64,000 nt of DNA, from positions 3,906,001-3,970,000 of the forward strand of contig NZ_JACCFL010000001.1 in assembly GCF_013410375.1 (NCBI RefSeq), given 5' to 3'. Numbering within the stretch: position 1 is the stretch's first letter; every line of letters starts with the position of its first letter. The position numbers and the translations under genes are program-made. The notes under the pieces were generated by a model. That model ran no database searches. It had not been told where the DNA came from and was given only the letters and a program-made list of their open reading frames with translations. This document shows positions 35,230-43,482 of the stretch, piece after piece. This DNA comes from Leifsonia shinshuensis (lineage in GTDB: Bacteria > Actinomycetota > Actinomycetes > Actinomycetales > Microbacteriaceae).

Positions 35230-35287
35230 CCCCGTGTTTTCAAGCTATGTAGCGAGGGCGGGACTCGAACCCGCGACACCACGATTA
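35203..35287. repeat. right copy of the 85-bp direct repeat (att-like site in tRNA-Met)
   Basis: This copy lies within the intact tRNA-Met gene and its terminator. The region between the two copies (about 4.56 kb) holds LacI, APC permease and amidohydrolase genes. No integrase gene remains. Confidence 0.9.
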
Positions 35288-35323
35288 TGAGCCGTGTGCT
35301 CTAACCACCTGAGCTACCCCGCC
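35250..35323 (-). tRNA. tRNA-Met (CAT), elongator type
   Basis: 74 bases fold as a cloverleaf: acceptor GGCGGGG pairs with CCTCGCT (two G-U pairs), the D arm begins GCTCAGGTGG, the anticodon loop is CTCATAA with CAT at its centre, and the T arm is GCGGG-TTCGAGT-CCCGC. The sequence resembles actinobacterial elongator tRNA-Met; tRNA-Ile2 (lysidine-modified CAT) is a less likely alternative. CCA is not encoded. It lies 31 bases downstream of tRNA-Thr, so they are probably co-transcribed. Confidence 0.93.
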
Positions 35324-35354
35324 GGGGCCTCCCGTCGTCGCGACCGGGAGACGG

Positions 35355-35426
<72 letters not shown>

Positions 35427-35524
35427 GAAGCCGGGCATCCGGAAGGGTCCGGGCCGTTTTCGGCAACCGTACGAGGATACCATCCTCGCGAGGGTGCTTC
35501 GTACCACCCGGACCCCGGATCGGT

Positions 35525-35560
35525 GCTCGATCGAGCGGGCGCGTGCCCGCCCGATCGAGC
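35525..35560 (-). terminator. terminator of the aldo/keto reductase gene
   Basis: A 16-bp stem with one mismatch (GCTCGATCGAGCGGGC and its near complement) closes on GCGT, 6 bases past the reductase stop codon on the - strand. Confidence 0.8.
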
Positions 35561-35565
35561 CGTGC

Positions 35566-36522
35566 TCACGCGGCCTTGGCGGCCTCCGACGCGCCGTCGA
35601 GCGCGGCCAGCTCGTCGGCGGTCAGTTCGAGGTCCACCGACGCCAGGAGGTCGGGCAGCTGCTCCAGGGTGCGGGCGCTCGCGATCGGGGCGGTGACGGT
35701 CGGCTGGGCGGCGAGCCAGGCCAGCGCGGTGGTCGCGACCGAGGCGCCGTGGGCGGCCGCGACCTCGTCGAGGGCGGCGAGCACGCTGCGGCCGGTCTCG
35801 TCCAGGTACTTGGCCGCGCCGCCGGCGCGGGCGCTGTCCACGGTCACGCCGTCGCGGTACTTGCCGGTCAGGAAGCCGGCGGCGAGCGCGAAGTACGGCA
35901 TCACGCCGAGGCCCTCGCGCTCGGCCAGCGGGCGGTACTTCTCCTCGTAGGAGCGCTCGACCAGGTTGTAGTGCGGCTGGAGGGCGACGGCGCGGTGCAG
36001 GCCCTCGCGCTCGGTGATGGCGAACCACTCCTCGATGCGCTCCGGGGAGTAGTTGGAGATGCCGATGTGGCGGACCTTGCCCGCGTCCACGAGACCCGAC
36101 AGCGCGGCGACGGTCTCCTCCAGCGGGACCGACGGGTCGTCGAAGTGGGCGTAGTAGAGGTCGATGTAGTCGCTCTGCAGGCGCTCGAGGGAGGCGTCGG
36201 CGGCGCGGCGGATGTTGTCGGCAGCGAGGCCCTTGAAGTCGGGGTGCTGGCTGACCTTGGTCGCGAGCACGACGTCGTCGCGGCGGCCGCGCGCCGAGAA
36301 CCACTCGCCGAGGATGCTCTCGGAGTCGCCGCCGGTGTTGCCCGGCACCCAGGCCGAGTAGCCGTCGGCCGTGTCCACGAAGTTGCCGCCGGCCGCCGTG
36401 TAGGCGTCGAGCACGGCGAAGGACGTGTCCCGGTCGGCGGTCCAGCCGAAGACGTTTCCGCCCAGTGAGAGCGGGAAGACCTGGAGGTCGGAGGTTCCGA
36501 TGGCGCGGCGCGGTGAAGTCAT
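35566..36522 (-). CDS. aldo/keto reductase
   Basis: The 318-residue TIM-barrel oxidoreductase shows the catalytic tetrad: Asp and Tyr in NFVDTADGYSAW, Lys in VLATKVSQHP and His in YYAHFDD. NADPH-site residues appear in PIASARTLEQL. ATG 36522 was chosen because AAAGGA lies upstream. It reduces an aldehyde or ketone, or oxidises the alcohol. It is a single-gene unit with its own terminator, and the substrate is unknown. Confidence 0.92.
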   Translation of the reverse strand: MTSPRRAIGTSDLQVFPLSLGGNVFGWTADRDTSFAVLDAYTAAGGNFVDTADGYSAWVPGNTGGDSESILGEWFSARGRRDDVVLATKVSQHPDFKGLAADNIRRAADASLERLQSDYIDLYYAHFDDPSVPLEETVAALSGLVDAGKVRHIGISNYSPERIEEWFAITEREGLHRAVALQPHYNLVERSYEEKYRPLAEREGLGVMPYFALAAGFLTGKYRDGVTVDSARAGGAAKYLDETGRSVLAALDEVAAAHGASVATTALAWLAAQPTVTAPIASARTLEQLPDLLASVDLELTADELAALDGASEAAKAA

Positions 36523-36649
36523 TCCGTGATCCTTTCGTGGCTGTCGTTCCACGCTAACGCGGGCGGCCGGAGGCTATTCCGAATGTGTCGAAGATGTGGG
36601 GAGACGACCGGCGCGGCACTGCTGTGGAGGGCAGCCCTATTGTGGAGGG

Positions 36650-37516
36650 ATGGCTCCGTCCCCGTCGCCCGCGCCGGAGCGAGCGCTCTCCGCCGACTGC
36701 GCGTCCTGCTCGGGACTCTGCTGCGTCGCCCTCGCCTTCGCGCGCTCCGCGGACTTCGCGTTCGACAAGCCGGCCGGCGAGGAGTGCGTCAACCTGGAGG
36801 ACGGCTTCGGGTGCCGAATCCACCCGCAGCTCCGCGAGCGCGGCTTCAAGGGCTGCACCGTCTTCGACTGCTTCGGCGCGGGCCAGCTCGTCACCCGGCA
36901 CACGTTCGGCGGCCGGTCCTGGCGCGACGACGCGGGCGTCCGCGCGGAGATGTTCGCCGTGTTCCCGATCGTCCGCCAGCTCCACGAACTGCTCTGGTAC
37001 CTCCGCGAGGCGCTCGCGATGCCGGCTGCGGCGCCGCTCCACGCCGCGCTGCGGAGCGCCTGGGATGAGGTCGCGCACGCCGCGGACGCTGCGCCCGCCG
37101 ACATCCTCGGCCTCGACGTCGACGAGCTCCGCGACCCGGCGGCGCGGCTGCTGCGGGAGGCCGCGCGCCTGACCCGCGAGGCCGCCCTCCGCGAGCGGAC
37201 CGCCGCCGCGAGCACCGCCACCCGCCGCGTCAAAGCGTCCCGCCTGCACCCGGGCGCCGACCTGCTCGGCGCTGACCTGCGCGCCGCCGACCTCCGCGGC
37301 GCCGAGCTGCGCGGAGCCCTCCTCATAGGGGCGGACCTCCGCGACGCCGACCTCAGCGCGGCCGAGCTGATCGGCGCCGACCTCCGCGACGCCCGGCTCC
37401 ACGGCGCCGACCTCGACCGCGCCATCTACCTCACGCAGCCCCAGCTCGACGCGGCGCAGGGCGACGCCCGCACCCGCCTGCCCGCCGCGCTGCACCGCCC
37501 GGCGCACTGGAGCTGA
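36650..37516 (+). CDS. Cys-cluster (YkgJ-like) protein fused to pentapeptide repeats
   Basis: The 288-residue protein has an N-terminal CASCSGLCC followed by [17 protein letters not shown] and GCTVFDC, the CxxCxxxCC pattern of YkgJ-type metal-binding domains. Residues about 195-265 are A(D/E)L-type pentapeptide repeats ([19 protein letters not shown] and so on), forming a right-handed quadrilateral helix. ATG 36650 is placed 6 bases after TATTGT, so the transcript is probably leaderless. No partner gene is apparent. It may bind iron or zinc; a function cannot be named. Confidence 0.75.
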   Translation: MAPSPSPAPERALSADCASCSGLCCVALAFARSADFAFDKPAGEECVNLEDGFGCRIHPQLRERGFKGCTVFDCFGAGQLVTRHTFGGRSWRDDAGVRAEMFAVFPIVRQLHELLWYLREALAMPAAAPLHAALRSAWDEVAHAADAAPADILGLDVDELRDPAARLLREAARLTREAALRERTAAASTATRRVKASRLHPGADLLGADLRAADLRGAELRGALLIGADLRDADLSAAELIGADLRDARLHGADLDRAIYLTQPQLDAAQGDARTRLPAALHRPAHWS

Positions 37517-37712
37517 GCCGCACCCGCCCATCCGCGTGCGCGCAGTTTGCCGTCCGGACACGCGACGCACAGTCGCAGGGGGCTAGCATGGCTCGCAGCG
37601 CCGACGACGGCGCGCCGGTCCCGGTGCCCCAGCGGCGCGCGCGGAGCGACGGCGCCCCCCGATCGTTCCCCGACGCGTGATCGCGAGGGCGCCCCGTCCT
37701 CCGCCAAGACAG

Positions 37713-39455
37713 GTGATCCCCATTCCGACTTCCGAAACCTCCCGCACGCTCGCGCCAAGCACGCCCGGCCGCGAGTGGTGGCGCTCCGCCGTCATCTACC
37801 AGGTCTACCCGCGCTCGTTCGCCGACGCAGACGGCGACGGGATGGGCGACCTGCCCGGCATCACCCGCCGCCTCCCCGCGCTGCGCGACCTCGGCGTGGA
37901 CGCCGTCTGGCTGTCCCCGTTCTACACGTCGCCGCAGAACGACGCCGGCTACGACGTGGCCGACTACCGCGACGTCGACCCGAGCTTCGGCACCCTCGCC
38001 GACTTCGACGTGCTCCTGGAGACCGCGCACAGCCTCGGACTGCGCGTCATCATCGACGTCGTCCCCAACCACTCGTCGAGCGACCACGTCTGGTTCCAGG
38101 AGGCCCTGGCCGCCGCGCCGGGCAGCCCCGAGCGGGCGCGCTACCTGTTCCGCGACGGCAAGGGGGCGAACGGCGACGAGGCCCCCAACAACTGGGAGTC
38201 CATCTTCGGCGGCTCCGCCTGGACCCGGATCACCGAGCCCGACGGCACCCCGGGCCAGTGGTACCTCCACCTCTTCGACAAGTCGCAGCCCGACTTCGAC
38301 TGGGAGAACCCGTGGGTGCGGGAGCAGTTCCGCGACATCCTGCGGTTCTGGCTCGACCGCGGCGTCGACGGCTTCCGCGTGGACGTGGCCCACGGCATGA
38401 TCAAGGAGGCTGGCCTCCCCGACTACACGCCCCCCGCGAACGCCGGCAGCATGGGCGGCGGCGCGATCGCGACCACCACGGGCGGGATCGTCCTGGAGCC
38501 CGAGATCAGCGCTCACGCCGAGGGCGAGCCCGTCACGCCGCCCTACTTCGGTCAGGACGGTGTGCACGACATCTACCGCGACTGGCACCAGGTCCTCGCC
38601 GAGTACGAGGGCGACCGCGTGCTCTGCGGCGAGGCCTGGGTGGAGCCGCTGGAGAAGCTCGCGCACTGGGTCCGCCCCGACGAGATGCAGCAGACCTTCA
38701 ACTTCGGCTACCTGGAGACGCCGTGGGACGCGGTCGCGCTGCGCACCGTGATCGACCGCTCCATCGCGGTGTTCGGCAGCGTCGGCGCGCCCAGCACCTG
38801 GGTGCTCTCGAACCACGACGTGGTCCGGCACGCCACCCGCCTCGCGCTCACCGGCGACAACCCGCAGGGCCACGGCATCGGGCCGAAGTCGACGGGCATC
38901 CCCGACCCGGCCTTCGCCCTGCGCCGTGCCCGCGCGGCGACGGCGCTGATGCTCGCGCTGCCCGGCTCGGCGTACCTGTACCAGGGCGAGGAGCTCGGCC
39001 TCCCGGAGGCCATCGACCTCCCCGACGAGGCGCGCCAGGACCCCACCTGGTTCCGCACCAACGGCGAGCGCTACGGCCGCGACGGCTGCCGGGTGCCGAT
39101 CCCGTGGGAGGGCGCCGACCCGTCGTACGGTTTCGGTCCCGGCCCGAAGAGCTGGCTCCCGCAGCCGGCGACGTGGGCGGACTACACGCGGTCGTCCCAG
39201 GAGGGCGTGCCCGGCTCGACCCTGACCATGTACCAGGAGGCGCTGGCCGCCCGGCGCGAGCACGATCTCGCGTTCGGCGAGCTGCAGTGGGCGAACGCCG
39301 GCGAGGACGCGCTGCGGTTCACCTCCGGGAAGGTCACGGTCGTGGTGAACTTCGGCGAGGCGCCGCTGCCGCTCCCGGCGGGCACGGTCGTCCTGGCGAG
39401 CGGCCCGCTCGAGGGCGGCATGCTGCCCCGCGACACCACCGCCTGGCTGGTCTGA
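37713..39455 (+). CDS. GH13 alpha-glucosidase (oligo-1,6-glucosidase type)
   Basis: The (beta/alpha)8 glycosidase has the GH13 conserved regions DVVPNH, GFRVDVAHG (nucleophile Asp), GEAW (acid Glu) and SNHD. QPDFDWENP and the small C-terminal domain match oligosaccharide alpha-glucosidases. Two GTG starts are possible (37677, 37713), neither with a strong ribosome site; the second removes a Pro/Arg-rich tail. There is no signal peptide, so it cleaves imported malto- or isomalto-oligosaccharides or sucrose in the cytoplasm. Confidence 0.92.
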   Translation: MIPIPTSETSRTLAPSTPGREWWRSAVIYQVYPRSFADADGDGMGDLPGITRRLPALRDLGVDAVWLSPFYTSPQNDAGYDVADYRDVDPSFGTLADFDVLLETAHSLGLRVIIDVVPNHSSSDHVWFQEALAAAPGSPERARYLFRDGKGANGDEAPNNWESIFGGSAWTRITEPDGTPGQWYLHLFDKSQPDFDWENPWVREQFRDILRFWLDRGVDGFRVDVAHGMIKEAGLPDYTPPANAGSMGGGAIATTTGGIVLEPEISAHAEGEPVTPPYFGQDGVHDIYRDWHQVLAEYEGDRVLCGEAWVEPLEKLAHWVRPDEMQQTFNFGYLETPWDAVALRTVIDRSIAVFGSVGAPSTWVLSNHDVVRHATRLALTGDNPQGHGIGPKSTGIPDPAFALRRARAATALMLALPGSAYLYQGEELGLPEAIDLPDEARQDPTWFRTNGERYGRDGCRVPIPWEGADPSYGFGPGPKSWLPQPATWADYTRSSQEGVPGSTLTMYQEALAARREHDLAFGELQWANAGEDALRFTSGKVTVVVNFGEAPLPLPAGTVVLASGPLEGGMLPRDTTAWLV

Positions 39456-39476
39456 GCCCGCCCCTCCCCTGCGCAC

Positions 39477-39519
39477 AACGGAGGAGTTCCGCCCCGATCC
39501 GGGACGGAACCCCTCCGTT
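39477..39519. terminator. bidirectional terminator
   Basis: AACGGAGGAGTTCCG pairs with its near complement at 39505-39519 across a 13-base loop, with one mismatch, between the convergent glucosidase and peptidase genes. Confidence 0.75.
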
Positions 39520-39572
39520 CGCTGTCTCCAGCCGGCGTGTCGGGCCGGATCTCCTCCGTTGCCCGCGGCCGC

Positions 39573-40478
39573 TCAGCTCGCGTTGGCCCGCAGCCACGCG
39601 ACCGGGTCGACAGGCTCCGTGCCGTTCAGCCGGATCTCGAAGTGGAGGTGCGGCCCGGTCGAGATGCCGGTGTTGCCGACGCGCCCCACGATGTCGGCGA
39701 CGCGGACCTGCTGACCCGCCGCCACCCGCACCGAACCGGTCTGCAGGTGGCAGTACTTGCTGCTGACCAGCTGCCCGCCGATCATGTGGTCGATGGTGAC
39801 GTTGACGCCGCAGCCGCCGCCGTCGTGGGCCACGACCTCCCGCACGACGCCGTCGGCGATGATCTGGACGGGGACGCCGGCGCCCGGCGCGAAGTCGACG
39901 CCGAGGTGGTTCGTGGACGCGCCCGCGGTCGGCGCGGTTCTCGGTCCGAACCCGGAGGTGATCGGCACGCCGACCGGGAACGGCCACTGGATGGCGCCGG
40001 CCGGGTTGTTGCGGAAGGTGTCCGCGATCCGCATCGAACGCAACGCTGCGAGCTGCTCGCCGGAGGTCGCGGCGCCGCTGTCGCGGATGATCGCCTCGCG
40101 CTCGGCGGAGGTGATGCTGTCGAGCGCCTGGACGTCGCCCTCCGACGCCGGTGCGCTGGAGAAGTGCGCGGTCGCCGTGCGCGCACGGACCTGGTCGTCG
40201 GTCAGGAGGGCCATCGCGGGAACGGTCGTGGCGACCGCGATCCCGAGGACGGAGAGCATCGCCACGACGCTGACTCCGCGGCCGAAGCGCGGCTCGCGGG
40301 CCCGTCGGGCCGCCTCCTCGCGCTGCCGGAGCTCGCGCCGGGTGGGCTGGCGGTGCGCCTGCGCGCCCCGGCCCGGTCGGCCCGGGGTCGCAGCGTCCGG
40401 GGTCGCCCCGGCCGGAGGCGCCCCGTCCGGGGTCGCCGGTGCGCCGATACCCGTCCGAGGTCTGGTTCCGTGGCGCAC
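39573..40478 (-). CDS. M23-family zinc metallopeptidase, membrane-anchored
   Basis: The 301-residue protein has a basic, Pro-rich cytoplasmic N-terminus, one membrane segment (about 68-90), a helical stalk and a C-terminal LytM/M23 domain with zinc ligands in NHLGVDFA (His191, Asp195) and PHLHFEI (His279), plus His244. It should cleave peptidoglycan cross-bridges or act as a regulator of amidases outside the membrane. GTG 40478 is 7 bases from a TATATT -10 element on the - strand and has no ribosome site, so the mRNA is probably leaderless. Confidence 0.9.
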   Translation of the reverse strand: MRHGTRPRTGIGAPATPDGAPPAGATPDAATPGRPGRGAQAHRQPTRRELRQREEAARRAREPRFGRGVSVVAMLSVLGIAVATTVPAMALLTDDQVRARTATAHFSSAPASEGDVQALDSITSAEREAIIRDSGAATSGEQLAALRSMRIADTFRNNPAGAIQWPFPVGVPITSGFGPRTAPTAGASTNHLGVDFAPGAGVPVQIIADGVVREVVAHDGGGCGVNVTIDHMIGGQLVSSKYCHLQTGSVRVAAGQQVRVADIVGRVGNTGISTGPHLHFEIRLNGTEPVDPVAWLRANAS

Positions 40479-40503
40479 CCGACCCAATATAACGAAACGG
40501 TAA

Positions 40504-41343
40504 CTACGACACCACTTCCCCGGACGAGGGTCGGTCCCAGTTCCGGTAATACCGCTGGACCAGCGGGTCGAGCTCCTCGAACAGGTCGGGCGCCGCCGCC
40601 AGGAGCAGTTCCCGGCCGGCCGGCGCATCGCCGAGGCCGCCCAGCCGCGCGCCCGCCTCCTGGGCGATGAGGGCTCCCGCCGCGTGATCCCACGGGTTGA
40701 GCCCGCGCTCGTAGTAGGCGTCGAGCCGTCCGCACGCGACGGAGCACAGGTCGAGCGAGGCCGCCCCGATCCGCCGGATGTCGCGCACCTGCGGGATCAG
40801 CTCGGTGACGAACGCCGCCTGCTTGCGCCGGATCTCGGGGTCGTACCCGAACCCGGTACCCACCAGTGCGAGCGGCAGCCCCACCCCCTCGTTCACCCGG
40901 ATGGGCTCGCCGTTCAGCCGCGCCCCGCCTCCCGCGGCGGCCGTGAACACCTCGCCGGTGACCGGGTTCACGACGGCGCCCGCGAGCGTCCGCCAGCTCG
41001 CCGGATCGGGGTCGCCCTCGACCACCGCGACACTCACGGCCCAGGCGGGGATGTCGTAGAAGTAGTTGACGGTCCCGTCGATCGGGTCGACCACCCAGGT
41101 CAGCCCGCTGCTGCCCGCGTCGCCGCCCGACTCCTCCCCGAGGAACCCGTCCCGCGGCCGCGCGGCCGCCAGCGCACTCCGGATCAGGTCCTCCGACTCC
41201 CGGTCGGCCCGCGTGACGATGTCGGTGATGGTCGACTTGGAGGCCGCGACCTCCACCCCGTCCCTCCGCCGCTGCAAGGCCAGTGCGGCCGCCCGGCGGG
41301 CGACGGTGGCGGCGATCTCGAGCAACGCGTTCGGGGTGGGCAT
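40504..41343 (-). CDS. inositol monophosphatase family protein
   Basis: The 279-residue Mg2+-dependent phosphatase has WVVDPIDGTVNYFYDIP (metal site), GFLGEESG, and GLNPWDHAAGALIAQEAG near the C-terminus. It removes phosphate from inositol-1-P, histidinol-P or a related sugar phosphate. ATG 41343 is preferred to the TTG 33 bases upstream, which would add 11 residues not typical of the family. It is 25 bases upstream of the peptidase start on the same strand. Confidence 0.9.
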   Translation of the reverse strand: MPTPNALLEIAATVARRAAALALQRRRDGVEVAASKSTITDIVTRADRESEDLIRSALAAARPRDGFLGEESGGDAGSSGLTWVVDPIDGTVNYFYDIPAWAVSVAVVEGDPDPASWRTLAGAVVNPVTGEVFTAAAGGGARLNGEPIRVNEGVGLPLALVGTGFGYDPEIRRKQAAFVTELIPQVRDIRRIGAASLDLCSVACGRLDAYYERGLNPWDHAAGALIAQEAGARLGGLGDAPAGRELLLAAAPDLFEELDPLVQRYYRNWDRPSSGEVVS

Positions 41344-41401
41344 GGGGATAAGCCTGACAGGGATCGGCGCCGACAACCACTCACGCGGGGATGAGCGGGG
41401 A

Positions 41402-41442
41402 CGACGAAGGGGACCCGGCTACGTGCCGGGTCCCCTTCGTCG
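41402..41442. terminator. terminator downstream of tRNA-Tyr
   Basis: A perfect 18-bp stem (CGACGAAGGGGACCCGGC with its complement) and TACGT loop, 5 bases past the tRNA-Tyr 3' end on the - strand. There is no T-run on either side. Confidence 0.85.
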
Positions 41443-41447
41443 ATGGG

Positions 41448-41529
41448 TGGCGAGTGAGGGATTCGAACCCCCGAAGGCTACGCCGGCTGATTTACAGTCA
41501 GATCCCTTTGGCCGCTTGGGTAACTCGCC
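41448..41529 (-). tRNA. tRNA-Tyr (GTA)
   Basis: 82 bases form a class II tRNA: acceptor GGCGAGT/ACTCGCC, anticodon loop with GTA (CTGTAAA), a long variable arm (CCGGCGTAGCCTTCGG region) and T arm GGGGG-TTCGAAT-CCCTC. The discriminator is A and CCA is not encoded. It is a single tRNA gene with its own terminator. Confidence 0.95.
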
Positions 41530-41616
41530 ATTCGCGCTCCCGACCACCAGTCAGCTGCTGACCGAAGGCGCCATGTAAGGATACTCGGCGCGCGCCGCCG
41601 AACGAAATCGGGGGGC

Positions 41617-41919
41617 TCAGGCGGCGAGGAGCACTGTCGGCGCGTCGGCCGGGCGGGCGTCGGCGCCGTCGCGGACCAGGCTCACGACCTCCGCCTCGGC
41701 GAACTCCGTGACCACCTGCGCGAGCAGTTCGCGCTCGGTCACGTCCAGCACCCGGCACAGTGCCGCGAGGATCTCCGAGGAGGCCTCCTTGCGGCCGCGC
41801 TCGATCTCCGAGAGGTACGGGATGCTGATGCGCGAGCTCTCCGAGAGCTCGCGCAGCGTGGCGCCCCGCTCCGTCCGCAGCCGGCGGAGCACGGAGCCGA
41901 TCGCGTGCCGCATCAACAT
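41617..41919 (-). CDS. XRE-family regulator, ClgR-like
   Basis: The 100-residue protein is a single XRE helix-turn-helix: IGSVLRRLRTERGATLRELSESS, then ISIPYLSEIERGRKEASSEILAALCRVLDV. The YLSEIERGxKEASSE segment is characteristic of ClgR, the activator of clp protease genes in actinobacteria. ATG 41919 lies 6 bases after a TAGGCT -10 element, so the mRNA appears leaderless. It probably regulates proteolysis genes elsewhere; this is by resemblance only. Confidence 0.85.
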   Translation of the reverse strand: MLMRHAIGSVLRRLRTERGATLRELSESSRISIPYLSEIERGRKEASSEILAALCRVLDVTERELLAQVVTEFAEAEVVSLVRDGADARPADAPTVLLAA

Positions 41920-42075
41920 GCCTGAAGCCTAAGCCGCGGCCCCGCGTCCGCGCGGATCGGTCTTTCGGATTCCGCCCACAGCAGAATCGGCACGGGCTCC
42001 GCACGACCTCCGCGACTTCGCGACACACCCCGACGCCTGCCGTCGATGTCGGTGGCGGCGCGCACAATCGTGGGC

Positions 42076-42219
42076 ATGAGAACCCTCGAGATTTGCGAAC
42101 GGTGCGACGGGACGGGTGCCGACCCCCGGCAGCACAGCGAGGAGATCATCCTCTGCGTGGAGTGCGGCGGCGACGGCTGCCACGTCACTTACTACGCCGA
42201 GCTCCAGCAGACGGCCTGA
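42076..42219 (+). CDS. small zinc-ribbon-like protein (47 aa)
   Basis: This short gene encodes 47 residues with two DnaJ-type half-knuckles: CERCDGTG (Cys7, Cys10) and CVECGGDGC (Cys27, Cys30, Cys35). Four cysteines in two CxxC pairs would bind one zinc. CACAAT ends 7 bases before the ATG, so it may be leaderless. Codon choice is normal for the genome. Its role is unknown; similar mini-zinc-fingers act as protein- or RNA-binding modules. Confidence 0.75.
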   Translation: MRTLEICERCDGTGADPRQHSEEIILCVECGGDGCHVTYYAELQQTA

Positions 42220-42254
42220 TCGGCGGGCGGTCACTGGCCGCGCGCTTCTCCCGC

Positions 42255-42278
42255 GTTATATAGTGCGGTATATAGAAC
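42255..42278. promoter_or_regulatory. VapBC operator/promoter
   Basis: GTTATATA-N6-TATATAGAAC contains TATATAG twice and is nearly palindromic, 20-43 bases upstream of the vapB-like ATG. Antitoxins of this kind bind such AT-rich repeats in their own promoters, and TATATA can serve as the -10 element. Confidence 0.6.
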
Positions 42279-42297
42279 CGCGACCGCAGGGGGCGAT

Positions 42298-42519
42298 ATG
42301 GCAATCACGTCGATCGACATCGACCAGGAAGAGCTGAGACAGGCCAAGGAGCTGACCGGCGCTGCTTCCAATCGCGAGGCCGTCGACCTCGCGCTCAGGA
42401 CTCTGATCGCCGTTCGTCGCCAGCCATCCGCCGTGGAGCGCATCATCGGGCGCCGCTTCGATCCGAGCCAGATCGACGCCCCTACGATCGCACCGGCACC
42501 AGGTCACTCCGCAGCGTGA
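42298..42519 (+). CDS. VapB-type antitoxin
   Basis: The 73-residue protein starts with a ribbon-helix-helix-like MAITSIDIDQEELRQAKELTG and NREAVDLALRTLIAVRR, as in VapB antitoxins of the DUF2191 type. Its C-terminal tail (about 45-73) would embrace the toxin. The stop overlaps the toxin GTG by 4 bases, so they are coupled. It should neutralise the toxin and repress the promoter. Confidence 0.88.
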   Translation: MAITSIDIDQEELRQAKELTGAASNREAVDLALRTLIAVRRQPSAVERIIGRRFDPSQIDAPTIAPAPGHSAA

Positions 42520-42920
42520 CGACGTACCTGGTCGACAACAGCATCTGGCAGAAGGCGGGATCGAGCGCAGCCATCGCGCAGAGGCTCAGGGAGATCTCGC
42601 CGCAACACCTCATCATCACCTGCCCTCCCCAGGTCTTGGAATACTGCCATTCCGCCCGCTCGCCTGAGGAACACGCGGAGCTGAGAGAGGACATGGATGC
42701 CCTGCTCGGGGCGTGGAAGCACCCGGGCGAGCGCGACGCCCTCGATATCCAACAGGCACTGTGGAAAACCGGCCTCGTGCGAGCCGCGGCGGCGTTCGAT
42801 TGCCTCATCGCCGCCTATGCGGTCGCCAACGACGCAGTCGTGCTGAACTCCGATCTGGATTTCGGCTACATCGAATACGCGACGAACGGCGCCGTCCGGC
42901 AGGAGTACATCGCAGCCTGA
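42516..42920 (+). CDS. VapC-type PIN-domain toxin
   Basis: The 134-residue PIN domain has the acidic site intact: Asp7 (LVDNS), Glu42 (VLEYC), Asp95 (FDCLIAAYA) and Asp113 (NSDLDFG). VapC toxins are Mg2+ RNases that cut tRNA or rRNA. The start is GTG overlapping the antitoxin stop. The pair looks complete and functional. Confidence 0.9.
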   Translation: MTTYLVDNSIWQKAGSSAAIAQRLREISPQHLIITCPPQVLEYCHSARSPEEHAELREDMDALLGAWKHPGERDALDIQQALWKTGLVRAAAAFDCLIAAYAVANDAVVLNSDLDFGYIEYATNGAVRQEYIAA

Positions 42921-42993
42921 ACGACCCGCGACCCGAGAGACCATCATCCACTCCGCGTAAGCTGGAACCTGGCCAACCGAAGGGAATGGAACA

Positions 42994-43482
42994 GTGGCAG
43001 ACTCCTCGTTCGACGTCGTCAGCAAGGTCGACAAGATGGAGGCGGACAACGCCGTCAACCAGGCCCGCAAGGAGGTCGAGCAGCGCTACGACTTCAAGAA
43101 CGTCGGCGCCTCGGTCGAGTGGAGCGGCGAGTCGGTGCTGCTCAAGGCCAACACCGAGGAGCGCGTGAAGGCGGTGCTCGAGGTCCTGGAATCCAAGTTC
43201 ATCAAGCGCGGCATCACCCTCAAGTCGCTCGACACCGGCAAGCCGTACCCGTCGGGCAAGGAGTTCCGCATCGAGGTCGGGCTCAAGAACGGTATCGAGC
43301 AGGACGCCGCCAAGAAGATCAACAAGCTGATCCGCGACGAGGCGCCCAAGAGCGTCAAGTCGCAGATCCAGGGCGACGAGCTGCGCGTCAGCTCCAAGAG
43401 CCGGGACGACCTCCAGGCGACGATGGCGCTCCTGAAGGGCGCCGACCTGGACGTGGCCCTCCAGTTCGTGAACTTCCGCTGA
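42994..43482 (+). CDS. YajQ-family nucleotide-binding protein
   Basis: The 162-residue protein matches the YajQ family from end to end: SSFDVVSKVDKMEADNAVNQ, RYDFKNV, KRGITLKSLD, and the C-terminal LKGADLDVALQFVNFR. YajQ proteins bind nucleic acid or cyclic di-GMP. The GTG start follows AAGGGAATGG. Its last 95 bases overlap the end of the convergent alpha/beta-hydrolase gene. Confidence 0.95.
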   Translation: MADSSFDVVSKVDKMEADNAVNQARKEVEQRYDFKNVGASVEWSGESVLLKANTEERVKAVLEVLESKFIKRGITLKSLDTGKPYPSGKEFRIEVGLKNGIEQDAAKKINKLIRDEAPKSVKSQIQGDELRVSSKSRDDLQATMALLKGADLDVALQFVNFR

